A stretch of DNA of 64,000 bases from Polyangium sp. 6x1 (GCF_029946515.1 NZ_JARZHH010000018.1:1-64000), one strand, 5' to 3'; shown: positions 1-9,705, numbered from the stretch's first letter. Program-made: numbers and translations. Notes: a model not told the origin generated them from the sequence alone.

Positions 1-660
1 GCACGCAGACGGACACCTGCCAGTCGGGCACGTGCACGGGGGGAAACCCGAGGGTCTGCACGGCGCAGAGCCAGTGTCACAATGCGGGGACCTGCAACCC
101 GTCGACGGGCACCTGCTCGAACCCGACCAAGGTGAATGGCAGCACGTGCAATGACGGCAATGCGTGCACGCAGACGGACACCTGCCAGTCGGGCACGTGC
201 ACGGGGGGAAACCCGAGGGTCTGCACGGCGCAGAGCCAGTGTCACAATGCGGGGACCTGCAACCCGTCGACGGGCACCTGCTCGAACCCGACGAAAGCGA
301 ATGGCAGCGCGTGCAATGACGGCAATGCCTGCACGCAGACGGACACCTGCCAGTCGGGCACGTGTACGGGGGGAAACCCGAGGGTCTGCACGGCGCAGAG
401 CCAGTGTCACAATGCGGGGACCTGCGACCCGTCGACGGGCACCTGCTCGAACCCGACGAAAGCGAATGGCAGCACGTGCAATGACGGCAATGCCTGCACG
501 CAGACGGACACCTGCCAGTCGGGCACGTGTACGGGGGGGAACCCGAGGGTTTGCACGGCGCAGAGCCAGTGCCACGATGTGGGCACCTGCAACACGTCGA
601 CGGGCGCCTGCTCGAACCCGACCAAGGCGAATGGCAGCACGTGCAACGACGGCAATGCCT
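1..660 (+). repeat. 165-bp in-frame tandem repeat, four units
   Basis: The sequence gcacgcagacggacacctgc recurs at 1, 166, 331 and 496, giving an exact 165-bp period (55 codons). Units differ at only a few positions, for example accaaggtgaat against acgaaagcgaat at the unit boundary. A fifth degenerate unit begins near 661. Near-identity at synonymous sites points to recent duplication or gene conversion. The array continues past the left edge. Confidence 0.9.
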
Positions 661-1022
661 GCACGACAGGCGACGTCTGCAACGGCAGCGGCTCCTGCGG
701 CGGGACCTCGATCACGTGTGATGCACCGCTCGACGGGTGCTACGAAGCGACCCCCAACTGCTCCAATGGGATGTGCGACTATACGCCAAAGTCAGCAGGG
801 GCGGCCTGCGACGACGGCAATCCCGGCACGTACATGGATGTATGCGATGGTTCGGGGACCTGCCTGGGGGCGTGCGATCCCGTCTACTATTGCTCCGTGA
901 CCACGTGGAACGTGCTGTGTCCCGGCGGCGGCTTCAAGATCGTGCATCCGTTCGTGGCCTCGGATGGGTATTGCATCGATCAATACGCGTGTGGCCCGAA
1001 CCATCACCTCTGCCCGGAATGA
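1..1022 (+). CDS. Cys-rich tandem-repeat secreted protein, 5' truncated by window edge
   Basis: The frame is open from base 3, so the true start lies upstream of the window. The visible part is four 55-residue units, each with eight Cys (STC, NAC, DTC, GTC, RVC, SQC, GTC, GTC), followed by about 120 less regular but still Cys-rich residues and a stop at 1020-1022. Even spacing of many Cys with Gly, Asn, Thr and Ser between them suggests disulfide-stabilised extracellular repeats, as in the Cys-rich repeat proteins common in myxobacteria. The Sec signal expected for such a protein would be off-window. No catalytic motif is visible. The role (adhesin, matrix or stalk protein) is unknown. Confidence 0.75.
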   Translation, partial: TQTDTCQSGTCTGGNPRVCTAQSQCHNAGTCNPSTGTCSNPTKVNGSTCNDGNACTQTDTCQSGTCTGGNPRVCTAQSQCHNAGTCNPSTGTCSNPTKANGSACNDGNACTQTDTCQSGTCTGGNPRVCTAQSQCHNAGTCDPSTGTCSNPTKANGSTCNDGNACTQTDTCQSGTCTGGNPRVCTAQSQCHDVGTCNTSTGACSNPTKANGSTCNDGNACTTGDVCNGSGSCGGTSITCDAPLDGCYEATPNCSNGMCDYTPKSAGAACDDGNPGTYMDVCDGSGTCLGACDPVYYCSVTTWNVLCPGGGFKIVHPFVASDGYCIDQYACGPNHHLCPE

Positions 1023-1039
1023 TGTCCCGCCCGTCCCCT

Positions 1040-1062
1040 GTCGCCGCCGCTGACGCGGCGAC
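1040..1062. terminator. bidirectional terminator-like hairpin between convergent genes
   Basis: A perfect 8-bp stem, GTCGCCGC (1040-1047) with GCGGCGAC (1055-1062), and a 7-nt loop lie in the 43 bp between two convergent stop codons. There is no U tract, as is common in very GC-rich genomes, so termination is inferred from position and stem. Confidence 0.5.
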
Positions 1063-1065
1063 CGC

Positions 1066-3540
1066 TCAGCCCCACCCGAACCGCCGATAAAACCACCGCT
1101 TCACGATCTCGACCGCCCCCAGATACGCCACCACGAGCGGCACGAGGATCACGAAAAACACCGGCGGCAGCGGCGCGAGCCCGACCTTCAGCCCGATCGG
1201 CGTGAACGGCAGGAGCATCGCGAGCGCGACCATCGACAGGCTCGTCACGAGCAGGGCCCGGCTCGGCTTGCCTCGCAGCGGACTGCCCTGCGTCCGGATC
1301 ACGAAAATCACGAGCACCTGCGTCGCCAGCGATTCGACGAACCAGCCCGTCTGGAACAGCCGTTCGTCTCCCTTGAACAGGTGCAAGAGCAGCACGAAGG
1401 TCACGAAATCGAAGAGCGAGCTCACCGGCCCGATCGCCAGCATGAAGCGACGAATGAACGGCATGTCCCACCGGTGCGGCCGGGCCACGAAGTCCTCGTC
1501 CACCCGGTCCGTGGGGATGGGCATCTCCGAGAGGTCGTACAGAAAATTGTTCAGGAGGATCTGCGCCGGCAACATGGGCAAGAACGGCAAGAACAGGGAC
1601 GCGCCGGCCATGCTGAACATGTTGCCGAAGTTCGAGCTCGTCCCCATCAGGATGTATTTGAGGATGTTGCCAAGCGTCCGCCGCCCCTCGACAATGCCGT
1701 CGGCCACCACCGAGAGGTCCCGTTCGAGCAGGATGATGTCCGCCGCCTCTTTCGCCACGTCGACCGCGCTGTCCACCGAGATCCCCACGTCCGCCGAATG
1801 CAACGACGGCGCGTCGTTGATCCCGTCGCCGAGATATCCGACGACCCGCCTTCGTTTCTTCAAGGCGAGGATCACCCGGTTCTTTTGCGTCGGGTTCAGC
1901 CGGCAAAACAGGTTCACGGTCTCCACGCGCGCGTCGAGCGCGTGCACGTCGAGCCGGTCGAGCTCGTCGCCCGTCAGGCAACCGCGCACCTCGATGCCGA
2001 GCTTTTTGCAAACGTGCGCGGCCACGTGCTCGTTGTCCCCCGTCACGATCACCACGGATACGCCCGCGCCCGAGAGCGCGCGGAGCGCCGCGCCCGCGCT
2101 CTCCTTCGGCGGGTCCTCGAAGGCCGCGAAGCCCGCGAAGACGAGCTCCGTCTCGTCGCGGATGACCACGTGCTTGCATTCGGGCCCCTCGGCTTTCCAG
2201 GCGATCCCGAGCACGCGGTACCCCTCCCGCCCGAGGTCTTCGAATCGCTCGGAGAACGCGCGCCGCGCCGCCGCGTCGAGGGGACGGACGTCGCCCGGCG
2301 CGTCGCCCTCGTAATGCGTCGAGACCCGCAGGATCTCCTCGAACGCGCCCTTCACGACGAGCCGCGTGTCCCCGTTTCGCCGGACCAGCACCGAGATGCG
2401 CCTCCGCTCGAAATCGAACGGCACCTCGTCGAGCTTCTCCCAGCCGCGAATATCGACGGTCTCATGCCGCAGGATCGCCTCGTCGAGGGGGCTCTTGAGG
2501 CCGGATTCGAAGAAGCTGTTGAGATAGGCGAGCTCGAGCACCCGCGGGCTGTCGCGGCCCTGCGGGTCGAGGTGCTGTTCGAGGCGAATGCGCGCCTCGG
2601 TCAAGGTCCCCGTCTTGTCCGTGCAGAGCACGTCCATGCTCCCGAGGTCGTGAATGGCCGAGAGCCGTTTGACGAGGACCTTCTTTCGCGACATCCGCAG
2701 CGCGCCGCGCGCCAGGGTCACCGAGACGACCATGGGGAGCAGCTCCGGCGTGAGGCCCACGGCGAGCGCAATCGCGAACAGGAACGAGGTGAGCCACGTG
2801 CGCTCGCGGACGAGGTTCACGAGCAGCACGAACAGCACCATCCACATCGCGAGGCGCAGGATGAGCAGGCCGAAATTGCGCGTGCCCATCTCGAACGCCG
2901 TGGGCGGCGCCTGTCTCGAAAGCGCGACGCCGATCTTGCCGACCGCCGTGTTCGTCCCCGTCCGCGTGATCACGGCCTTGGCGCTGCCGCTGATCACGGA
3001 CGTGCCCATGAAGACCTCGGCCGCGGCGCCGTCCGCGTTCGTCGCGTCCGCGCTCGGCCCCGGGTGTTTTTCCACGGGATAAGGCTCGCCCGTCAGGAGC
3101 GCCTGATTGACGAAGAGGTCACGCGCTTCGATCAGCGTCCCATCGGCGGGGACGAGATCACCGGCCGCGAGGACCACGACGTCGCCAGGCACGACCTCCT
3201 CGGTCGGGACCTCGCGCGCCGCGCCGTCCCGCACGACCGTGGCGCGGACGCGCGTCGCTTTGCGCAGCTCCTCGGCCGCCCGGCCGGCGCGGTGCTCCTG
3301 CACGAAATCGAGGACCACGCTGAGCACGACCATGACCATGATGATCGTGGAGCTCTCGAGGTCTCCCGTCGCCGCGGAGACGACGCACGCCGCGAGCAAG
3401 AGGAGAACGAGCGGGTTCTTGAATCGAGCCAAGAACTCCAGAATCGTCGCGCGCCGATGCCCGGCGAGCAGGACGTTCCGCCCGTGGACGGCGAGGCGCC
3501 GCGAAGCTTCGGCCTGCGAAAGACCCACGTTCGTGCTCAA
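1066..3540 (-). CDS. mgtA: Magnesium-translocating P-type ATPase
   Basis: 824 residues, slightly shorter than E. coli MgtA (898). P-type landmarks appear in order: TGEP in the actuator domain (about 150), the TPELLPM membrane motif (264-270), the phosphorylation site DKTGTLT (Asp308), TGD (about 501) and GDGINDAPSL (571-580). MGTSSNFGNMFSMA after about 631 is typical of the P3B Mg2+ import subgroup. Around eight to ten membrane helices are apparent. The predicted role is ATP-driven Mg2+ uptake at the inner membrane. The start is TTG at 3540, which overlaps the TGA of the upstream kinase gene as TTGA and implies translational coupling. No Mg2+ leader or riboswitch can sit directly in front because the kinase coding region does. 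Confidence 0.92.
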   Translation of the reverse strand: MSTNVGLSQAEASRRLAVHGRNVLLAGHRRATILEFLARFKNPLVLLLLAACVVSAATGDLESSTIIMVMVVLSVVLDFVQEHRAGRAAEELRKATRVRATVVRDGAAREVPTEEVVPGDVVVLAAGDLVPADGTLIEARDLFVNQALLTGEPYPVEKHPGPSADATNADGAAAEVFMGTSVISGSAKAVITRTGTNTAVGKIGVALSRQAPPTAFEMGTRNFGLLILRLAMWMVLFVLLVNLVRERTWLTSFLFAIALAVGLTPELLPMVVSVTLARGALRMSRKKVLVKRLSAIHDLGSMDVLCTDKTGTLTEARIRLEQHLDPQGRDSPRVLELAYLNSFFESGLKSPLDEAILRHETVDIRGWEKLDEVPFDFERRRISVLVRRNGDTRLVVKGAFEEILRVSTHYEGDAPGDVRPLDAAARRAFSERFEDLGREGYRVLGIAWKAEGPECKHVVIRDETELVFAGFAAFEDPPKESAGAALRALSGAGVSVVIVTGDNEHVAAHVCKKLGIEVRGCLTGDELDRLDVHALDARVETVNLFCRLNPTQKNRVILALKKRRRVVGYLGDGINDAPSLHSADVGISVDSAVDVAKEAADIILLERDLSVVADGIVEGRRTLGNILKYILMGTSSNFGNMFSMAGASLFLPFLPMLPAQILLNNFLYDLSEMPIPTDRVDEDFVARPHRWDMPFIRRFMLAIGPVSSLFDFVTFVLLLHLFKGDERLFQTGWFVESLATQVLVIFVIRTQGSPLRGKPSRALLVTSLSMVALAMLLPFTPIGLKVGLAPLPPVFFVILVPLVVAYLGAVEIVKRWFYRRFGWG

Positions 3541-6500
3541 TGCGCCTCCCCGACGCCGAGCTCCTCCGCGAGCGCGAGCGTCCTCCGATGCACCGGCACG
3601 TCTTCGAGGAAGCTCCGCCGGAATTCAGGATCCTCGATGCGCGCCGCCGTCGAAAGGAGCCCCTCGCGCGCCACGCCGAGCGCCCCCCGTGTCGCCTCGA
3701 TGTCTCCCGTCGCCATGCGGGCCTCCACGACGGCCAGGCGCAATCGGCTCTCGGTGATCCCCATGCACCCCTGCGCCGAGAGCCGCGCGAGCTCCTGCTC
3801 GGCGATCTCGCGCGCCTCGGCCGCGCGGCCTTGCCGCAGGAGGGACGTGACGAGGAACGTCGAGGCGGGCAGCCGATAACTCGGCATGGTCGAAAGGGCC
3901 TCGCGCGCCTCGCGCGCCTCCGCCTCGGCGCCCGCGAGGTCCCCTTCGTGCAGCAATGCGCTCGCGAGGCACCCGCGCGCGAACCTCGCGAACAGCGTCG
4001 ACGCGGGGTAAAGGTCGATGCTCTCGCGCGCGAGGCGCGCGAGCTCTTCGGCGTCGCGTTCGCCGCCGAGCATCATGAGGATCCATTGCATGGTGCTCGT
4101 GACTTGCGCGCTCATCAGCGGATCCCCCACGCGCTGCGCGAGGGTCCGCGCTTCACGCGCGAGCGCCTCGGCCTTCTCGCGTTGCCCCATCCAGGTCAGC
4201 ATGAGCGCGGCGCCGCAATGCGTGAATACCAGGTGCCGGAGATCCCCCACCTCCAGGAAGCCCGCGGCCACCTTGCGGAAGAGGACGAGGGCCTCCCAGG
4301 GATCGAGCTCCAGCAACATGAGATGACAGGCCCGGGTCTGAAAGGCATGGCAGCGCTCGCGGATGTCCGTCGTCTCCAGGGCGTCCTCGGCGCGCCGCAC
4401 GTAGGTGAGCATGTCGCGCGCCATCGCGCGCTCGCCGGCCACGGCGAACCCTGTGACGATCATCGACGCCATTTCCATCGCCATGGTGCGGGCCGAGCGG
4501 TCCGGCTGGGCGGCGGCCATGTCCGCGACGAACTCCATGGCTCGCTCCGAGCGGCCCGTGAACATGCAGTACGAGCAAAGCACGAACGTGGCCCTGCACC
4601 AGGCGGCGCTGCCGGGCCGCGCGAGCGCCCGCACCTCCTCGCCCAGGCGCAGGACCTCGTCCGTGAAGCTCCACCGGTAATGATGGGCCATGACCTGCCA
4701 GCTCCGCAGATCCAAAAGCTCCTCGCCGCGCGCGCCGCACGCGACCCCGCGCTCGACGTGTGTGAAGACGGAGTCGAGATCGAACCGCGCAAACGACCGC
4801 TCGGCGGCGCGCGCGTGGTAATGGCAGGCGCGTTCGAGGTCGCCGCCGCGCTCGAAATGCTCGGCCAGCACCGTTGGGTCCTGCTCGCCGTGCCGCTCGA
4901 GCCATTCCCCCGCGAGACGGTGGCCGAGCGCCCGATCGTCGCCGAGGAGCATCGAATACGCGCCTTCCCGGAAGAGCGCGTGGCGGAAGCGGAGCTCGTC
5001 CTCGCCGGGAAACCGGCTCTCGCGCGCCTTCACGACGAGCTCGCCGTCCATGAGCCGCGAAAATGCCTCCCGCACCTCGGATACGTGGTGGCTCGGGCCG
5101 AGCAAGGCCGCGACCCCGCCGGCCCAGAACGTCTCGCCGAAGACGCTCGCCGCCCGCAGCATGCGCCGCGCCGTGCCGTCGAGCTGCGCGAGCCTCGATT
5201 GCACCATCGAGACGACCGTCAAGGGGAGCGTCGTCCGCTTCTCCTCCGCCGCGCGGATGAGCTCCTCCAGGTAAAACGCATTGCCATCGGAGAGCGCGCA
5301 GATCCGCGCGACGGTCTCGCCCGAGGCCGCGTCGCCGAGCACGTGCCGGACGAGCTGCTCGCTCGCCTTCGGGCCGAGCTTCCGGAGCCGCAGCTCGTAA
5401 AAACGCCGCTTCGACCAGAGGTTCGGAAAGACGTCGTGGACCTCCGGCCGCGCGAGCGCGAGCACGAAGAGCGGCGCGCTCCGACATTCCCGCAGCGCGG
5501 CGTCCACGAGCTGCGCCGTCGGTCGATCGCTCCATTGCAAGTCGTCGAGCAGGAGCAAGACCGGCCCCGCGCTGCATTCGGCTTGCACGAAGGAGAGCCA
5601 GGCGTCCTGGATGCGATCGGCGAGGAGCTGGGCATTCTTGCGCGCCTCGCGGAGCGGCGTGCTCTCCGCGTCGGGAAATGGCGCGGAGGTGATCTCGCCG
5701 AGGAGCTCGGCCACGGGCCGCCCGGCGGCGCCCATGCGCTCGCTGACGCGCGCGAGCAGCGCGTCCCTTCGTGCTTCGAGCGGCTGACCTTCCTGAAGCC
5801 CGCACGCGCCGCGAAGCGCTTGCCCGAGGAGGCCGAGCGCCGAGCTTTGCCGGAGCGGATCGGCGCGCGCGCTCCAGATTTGAATGGAATCCTTTCGGTC
5901 GCGGAGCGCCCGCGCGAGCTCGTGGGCCAGGCGCGATTTGCCCATCCCCGGCGGCGCCACGACGAGCACGCCGTGCGCGAGCCGGTCTTCCACGCATTCC
6001 TCGAAGAGCTGCGAGACCATGGCGAGGTCGCGCTCCCGGCCCACGTACGGCGTGGGTTTTCCGAGGAGCAGCCGCGGTCCCTCCGCGGCCTGGCGCCGCA
6101 CGACGGCGCGCCGCTCGCTGCCGGTGAGCGCGCCCCGGGGGCGCTCCGGCGCCGGGGCGTCGTCGTCCACGATCCACGAGGCCGAGAGAGCCGCAGCGAC
6201 CGCCTGTCCGTCGGCCGGCCGGCCTTCCGGGTGTTTCGAAAGCATGTGCGCGACGAGCGTCGCGAGCCCCTCCGGCGCCCGCGGGACGAGCTCCCGCAGC
6301 GGCGGGGGTTCTTCGAAGAGCGTCTTGCTCACGACGGCCAGGAACGTCGCCCCTGGAAACGCAGGCCGACCGGTCAGGCACTCGAAGAGGACCGCGCCGA
6401 GCGAGAAGACGTCGGCCCGCGTGCCCACTGCCTCTCGATCGCTCGCTTGCTCGGGGGCCATGTACCCGGGCGTCCCGACGACGAGGCCGGTGTCCGTCAG

Positions 6501-6989
6501 CCGCGAGGCCCCCGGGAGCTGGGCAATGCCGAAATCGAGCACCTTCAATCCCTCGATGCGCCCGCCCACGAGGAACAGGTTGGCCGGCTTGACGTCGCGA
6601 TGCACGACGCCCCGCGCGTGCATCGCGCCGAGCGCCTCGGCTGCCGCGCGCAGCAATCGAACGGCTTCCCCGACGCTGAGCGGCCCGCGCCGGAGGCGGC
6701 TCGCGAGGTCCTCCCCCTCGAGCCATTCCATCACGAGCCAAGGCTCGCCGGACGGAAGCGCCCCGCGCGCCACGTACCGCACGATATGCGGATGCGACGA
6801 GGTGGAGAGGATCGTCGCCTCCCGCTCGAAGCGCGCGGCCGCGTCTTCCCGAACCGCCCGGAGCACCTTCACGGCGAGCCGCTCGCCCGTCGAGCGCTCC
6901 CGCGCTTCGTAGACGTCGCCCATCCCGCCGGTCCCCGCGAGCCGCACGAGCTCGAACCGCCCCCCCAGGGTCTCCCCGCTCCCGCGCAT
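3537..6989 (-). CDS. Ser/Thr protein kinase with AAA-type ATPase and TPR-like region (PknK-like)
   Basis: 1150 residues from ATG 6989, chosen because GAGGGTGGGG sits just upstream; an in-frame ATG at 7025 is also possible. The N-terminal kinase looks active: Gly loop GTGGMGDVY, beta-3 Lys41, HRDVKPAN (Asp132), DFG (152-154) and GTPGYMAPEQ. A YVGRERDL module follows, with Walker A PPGMGKS (about 346-352) and Walker B LLLDDLQWSD. The C-terminal 550 or so residues are helical and Ala/Arg/Glu-rich like TPR arrays. This layout matches bacterial PknK/LuxR-like STAND kinases, where nucleotide binding and TPR sensing gate kinase activity. The gene is 4-bp coupled to the Mg2+ ATPase, suggesting it regulates or senses ion status; that is inference. 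Confidence 0.9.
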   Translation of the reverse strand: MRGSGETLGGRFELVRLAGTGGMGDVYEARERSTGERLAVKVLRAVREDAAARFEREATILSTSSHPHIVRYVARGALPSGEPWLVMEWLEGEDLASRLRRGPLSVGEAVRLLRAAAEALGAMHARGVVHRDVKPANLFLVGGRIEGLKVLDFGIAQLPGASRLTDTGLVVGTPGYMAPEQASDREAVGTRADVFSLGAVLFECLTGRPAFPGATFLAVVSKTLFEEPPPLRELVPRAPEGLATLVAHMLSKHPEGRPADGQAVAAALSASWIVDDDAPAPERPRGALTGSERRAVVRRQAAEGPRLLLGKPTPYVGRERDLAMVSQLFEECVEDRLAHGVLVVAPPGMGKSRLAHELARALRDRKDSIQIWSARADPLRQSSALGLLGQALRGACGLQEGQPLEARRDALLARVSERMGAAGRPVAELLGEITSAPFPDAESTPLREARKNAQLLADRIQDAWLSFVQAECSAGPVLLLLDDLQWSDRPTAQLVDAALRECRSAPLFVLALARPEVHDVFPNLWSKRRFYELRLRKLGPKASEQLVRHVLGDAASGETVARICALSDGNAFYLEELIRAAEEKRTTLPLTVVSMVQSRLAQLDGTARRMLRAASVFGETFWAGGVAALLGPSHHVSEVREAFSRLMDGELVVKARESRFPGEDELRFRHALFREGAYSMLLGDDRALGHRLAGEWLERHGEQDPTVLAEHFERGGDLERACHYHARAAERSFARFDLDSVFTHVERGVACGARGEELLDLRSWQVMAHHYRWSFTDEVLRLGEEVRALARPGSAAWCRATFVLCSYCMFTGRSERAMEFVADMAAAQPDRSARTMAMEMASMIVTGFAVAGERAMARDMLTYVRRAEDALETTDIRERCHAFQTRACHLMLLELDPWEALVLFRKVAAGFLEVGDLRHLVFTHCGAALMLTWMGQREKAEALAREARTLAQRVGDPLMSAQVTSTMQWILMMLGGERDAEELARLARESIDLYPASTLFARFARGCLASALLHEGDLAGAEAEAREAREALSTMPSYRLPASTFLVTSLLRQGRAAEAREIAEQELARLSAQGCMGITESRLRLAVVEARMATGDIEATRGALGVAREGLLSTAARIEDPEFRRSFLEDVPVHRRTLALAEELGVGEAH

Positions 6990-7066
6990 ATCCCCACCCT
7001 CTGCCCCGACTGATGACGCTACCATTGCCTCCCGCGCGCCGCGAGGTTATGCGCGAACCTACGGCC

Positions 7067-8869
7067 ATGACCACCCCCGTCGAGCCTGCCGAGACCGAGA
7101 CCGAGATCCCGCCGGAGCTCGTCCCCCGCAAGCGCCGCTTCTGGCCCGTCGCCGGTGTGTTCGCCGCGCTCGCGGGTGTGGCCGGCTTCTTCGGCCTGCG
7201 CGCTGCGAGCGAGCCCGAGCCGCTGCGCGTCGTCGTCGCGGTCGACCTCGACGGTCACTTTTGGGACGGCTCGCGCGCCTCGGCGATGCTCGTGAACGAG
7301 CTTTGCCAGCGCCTCGACGCGATCGGGTTCGAGCCCGTGCGCGCCGGTGACCCCGAGGTCCTCGAGGTCCTGCGCGAGGCCGAGAGTCCCGAGGCGGCTG
7401 CGAAGAAGCTCCGCGCTTCGTTCGTGGTGAAGGCCAAGCTCACGCCCGAGACGATCGAACATCCGGTGGAGGGCGGGTACTTCGAGGCCCGCGCGGACGC
7501 TTCGTTCGAGGTGCACCACGTCCGCGACGAGGTCGCGCAGAGCGGCCACCTCGTGGGCTGGGCGGGCGGCAAGCAGAAGACCGAAGCCTTGCGCCGCCTC
7601 GCCGAGACGCTCGCGCTCCAGGCCTTCGATCAGGTCGTCCCGCACCTGATCAAGCACCCGGCGATCGAGAGCATTTTCAAGGGCAGCGACATCAAGCTCG
7701 CCGACCACGTGGCCAAGGCGAAGCAATACGTCGAGGCCCGCGGCGACCGCCTCGGCGAGGCGCAGCGCACCTACGAGGACCTCGCGAAGCGCCGCAAGGA
7801 GTTCGACAAGGGCCCCGCGAAGGTCACCTACCACAGCGCCCTCGGCGCCGACGACGCACTCGGCGGATCGGCCGCGCCCGGGTTTCTCGTGAAGACGGCC
7901 GACATCACGCCGTTCGTCGCGCCGCGCACGATGAAGCTCTCGTGGATCACCGGCCTCGAAACCCTCGAATGGAGGCAGCCCGGCGGCGAACGAAAGCAGC
8001 TCTGGAGCGGCTATCACCTCTTCAGCTATCCGGCGGCCGCGCCGGACGGCGGGCGCGTCGTGTTCGCGGAGGACCTCTTCGGCTGGGCGAAGACGCTCAC
8101 CGTGGTCGACCCCGACGGCAAGGCGCGGCGCCTGCGCATCGACGAGGAGCACCGATTCTCCTCGCCCGAGGTCGCGCCGGGCGGAAAGGCGGCCGCGCTT
8201 TACGATCGCCCCTGCCGCGATTGTCCGGGCAACCTGCTCGTCGTCGCGCTCGACGACGGCAAGACGCTCTTCGAGCGCGGGCCCGAGGGCGGCTTTTTCT
8301 CGGGCATTGCCTGGCTCGGCCCGAGCCGGCTCGCGTTCCTGCACACGCCGATCGCGCGCATCGAGCCCGGACCGGACGGCGAGGAACCGAAAACCCCGCG
8401 CCAGAGCTTGTACGTCACGGACCTCGGGGCGTCGCCGCCCGCCGTGACGTCGCTCCACGAGGCGCAGGACCACGAGCGCTTCGCGGCCCTCGAAGCGAGC
8501 CGCGACGGCAAGATGCTCGTCATGGAGACGACGGGGACGGGCTTCGCGGTGTTCGACGTCGAGGCGGGCAAGCTCGTGCGCTTCGATATCGGATCGGTCT
8601 CGGAGAACCCGAGCTTCTCGCCCGACGGCAAGCTCGTCACGTTCACCCTTCACGGCGACGTGTACCTGTTCGACGTCGAGCAAAAGCACGTCCGTCGCTT
8701 GACCAAGAACCCATGGAAGGAGCGCTATCCGCTCTTCTCCGAGGACGGGACGCGCATCTATTTCGAGTCCACGAGCGACGATCCAAACTACGAGCGCCGC
8801 ACGATGTCGCTCATCGGCTCCGTCGCGGTGAAGGACGCCGGACCGCCGGAGCCTGCGAGCGCGCCGTGA
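7067..8869 (+). CDS. Membrane-anchored TolB-like beta-propeller protein
   Basis: 600 residues from ATG 7067; in-frame starts at 7013 and 7049 lack a well-spaced Shine-Dalgarno. One membrane helix (PVAGVFAALAGVAGFFGL, about residues 27-44) is followed by a periplasmic domain (about 50-230) with a nucleotide-free alpha/beta look, then PD40/WD40-like repeats in the C-terminal half (YPAAAPDGGRVVFAED, NPSFSPDGKLVTF, YPLFSEDGTRIYFEST). The SPDG-x-K-hydrophobic pattern is the TolB/propeller signature, so protein or ligand binding is likelier than catalysis. A CRDC pair sits near residue 383. It is transcribed divergently from the kinase gene and overlaps or abuts the SDR gene downstream, so those two are probably co-transcribed. 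Confidence 0.7.
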   Translation: MTTPVEPAETETEIPPELVPRKRRFWPVAGVFAALAGVAGFFGLRAASEPEPLRVVVAVDLDGHFWDGSRASAMLVNELCQRLDAIGFEPVRAGDPEVLEVLREAESPEAAAKKLRASFVVKAKLTPETIEHPVEGGYFEARADASFEVHHVRDEVAQSGHLVGWAGGKQKTEALRRLAETLALQAFDQVVPHLIKHPAIESIFKGSDIKLADHVAKAKQYVEARGDRLGEAQRTYEDLAKRRKEFDKGPAKVTYHSALGADDALGGSAAPGFLVKTADITPFVAPRTMKLSWITGLETLEWRQPGGERKQLWSGYHLFSYPAAAPDGGRVVFAEDLFGWAKTLTVVDPDGKARRLRIDEEHRFSSPEVAPGGKAAALYDRPCRDCPGNLLVVALDDGKTLFERGPEGGFFSGIAWLGPSRLAFLHTPIARIEPGPDGEEPKTPRQSLYVTDLGASPPAVTSLHEAQDHERFAALEASRDGKMLVMETTGTGFAVFDVEAGKLVRFDIGSVSENPSFSPDGKLVTFTLHGDVYLFDVEQKHVRRLTKNPWKERYPLFSEDGTRIYFESTSDDPNYERRTMSLIGSVAVKDAGPPEPASAP

Positions 8870-8874
8870 GCACC

Positions 8875-9705
8875 ATGTCCCCGCAGCAGATCATCCTCGT
8901 CACCGGCGCGACCGATGGAATCGGACGCCAGACCGCGCTCGAGCTCCTTCGCCGCGGCGCCCACGTCCTCGTGCACGGGCGCTCTGCGGCGAAGGCGAAG
9001 GCGGCGTGTGAGGCGCTCGCCCGCGAGAGCCGCTCGAACGACCTCGCGCCCGTCGCCGCGGATCTCTCGTCGATGGCCGCCGTGCGCGCGCTCGCCGCGG
9101 ACGTCGAGGCCCGCGTGGATCGGCTCGACGTGCTGCTCAACAATGCCGGCGTCTTCATGCACGAGCGAACGCTCACGGAGGACGGATTCGAGACGACGTT
9201 CGCCGTCAATCACCTCGCGCCGTTCCTGCTCACGCACCTGCTCTTGCCGCGCCTCCGCGCGAGCAAAGAGGGCCGCATCGTCACCGTGAGCTCGATCGCC
9301 CATACCCGCGGGCAAATCGAATTCACCGACCTCACGTCCGAGCGTTATTTTCACGGATACGCGGCGTATGCCACGTCGAAGCTCGCGAACGTGCTCTTTG
9401 CGTATGAAATGGCGCGGCGCCTCGCCGGGACGCGTGTCACGTCGAACGCGCTGCATCCGGGGGTCATCGGCACGAAGCTCTTGCGCAGCGGCTTCGGCAT
9501 GGGCGGGGGCACGGTCGCGCAGGGCGCCGCCACGTCCGTCCGGCTCGCGATCGACCCCACGCTCGCCGGGGTCACCGGCAAATACTTCGCCGACGAGCGC
9601 GAGGAGGCCTCGTCGAAGGCGTCGCACGATCGCGCGCTCCAGCGCCGGCTCTACGAGGTCAGCGCGAAGCTCGTGGGCATCGAGGGACTGCCGGACGTCA
9701 CGTAG
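8875..9705 (+). CDS. Short-chain dehydrogenase/reductase, retinol-dehydrogenase-like
   Basis: 276 residues from ATG 8875. GTG 8866, overlapping the previous stop as GTGA, is an alternative start. Classical SDR motifs are all present: TGATDGIG cofactor loop near the N-terminus, NNAG, catalytic Ser in VSSIAH, and YATSK supplying Tyr and Lys. An Arg-rich stretch after the second strand (HGRSAAKAK) suggests NADP(H) preference. The sequence most resembles the WWOX/retinol dehydrogenase-like group that acts on lipophilic alcohols or ketones; the substrate cannot be told from sequence. It is tightly linked to the propeller protein gene upstream. Confidence 0.88.
   Translation: MSPQQIILVTGATDGIGRQTALELLRRGAHVLVHGRSAAKAKAACEALARESRSNDLAPVAADLSSMAAVRALAADVEARVDRLDVLLNNAGVFMHERTLTEDGFETTFAVNHLAPFLLTHLLLPRLRASKEGRIVTVSSIAHTRGQIEFTDLTSERYFHGYAAYATSKLANVLFAYEMARRLAGTRVTSNALHPGVIGTKLLRSGFGMGGGTVAQGAATSVRLAIDPTLAGVTGKYFADEREEASSKASHDRALQRRLYEVSAKLVGIEGLPDVT

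Noticed and set aside
1-660. Possible CRISPR array because of regular spacing
   Set aside because: The 165-bp units are contiguous, without alternating unique spacers, and keep one reading frame encoding Cys-rich protein.
3540-7013. 1157-codon open frame on the + strand opposite the kinase gene
   Set aside because: Arg/Pro/Ala-rich translation without domains; it mirrors the true gene because of high third-position GC. The - strand frame has all kinase and ATPase motifs.
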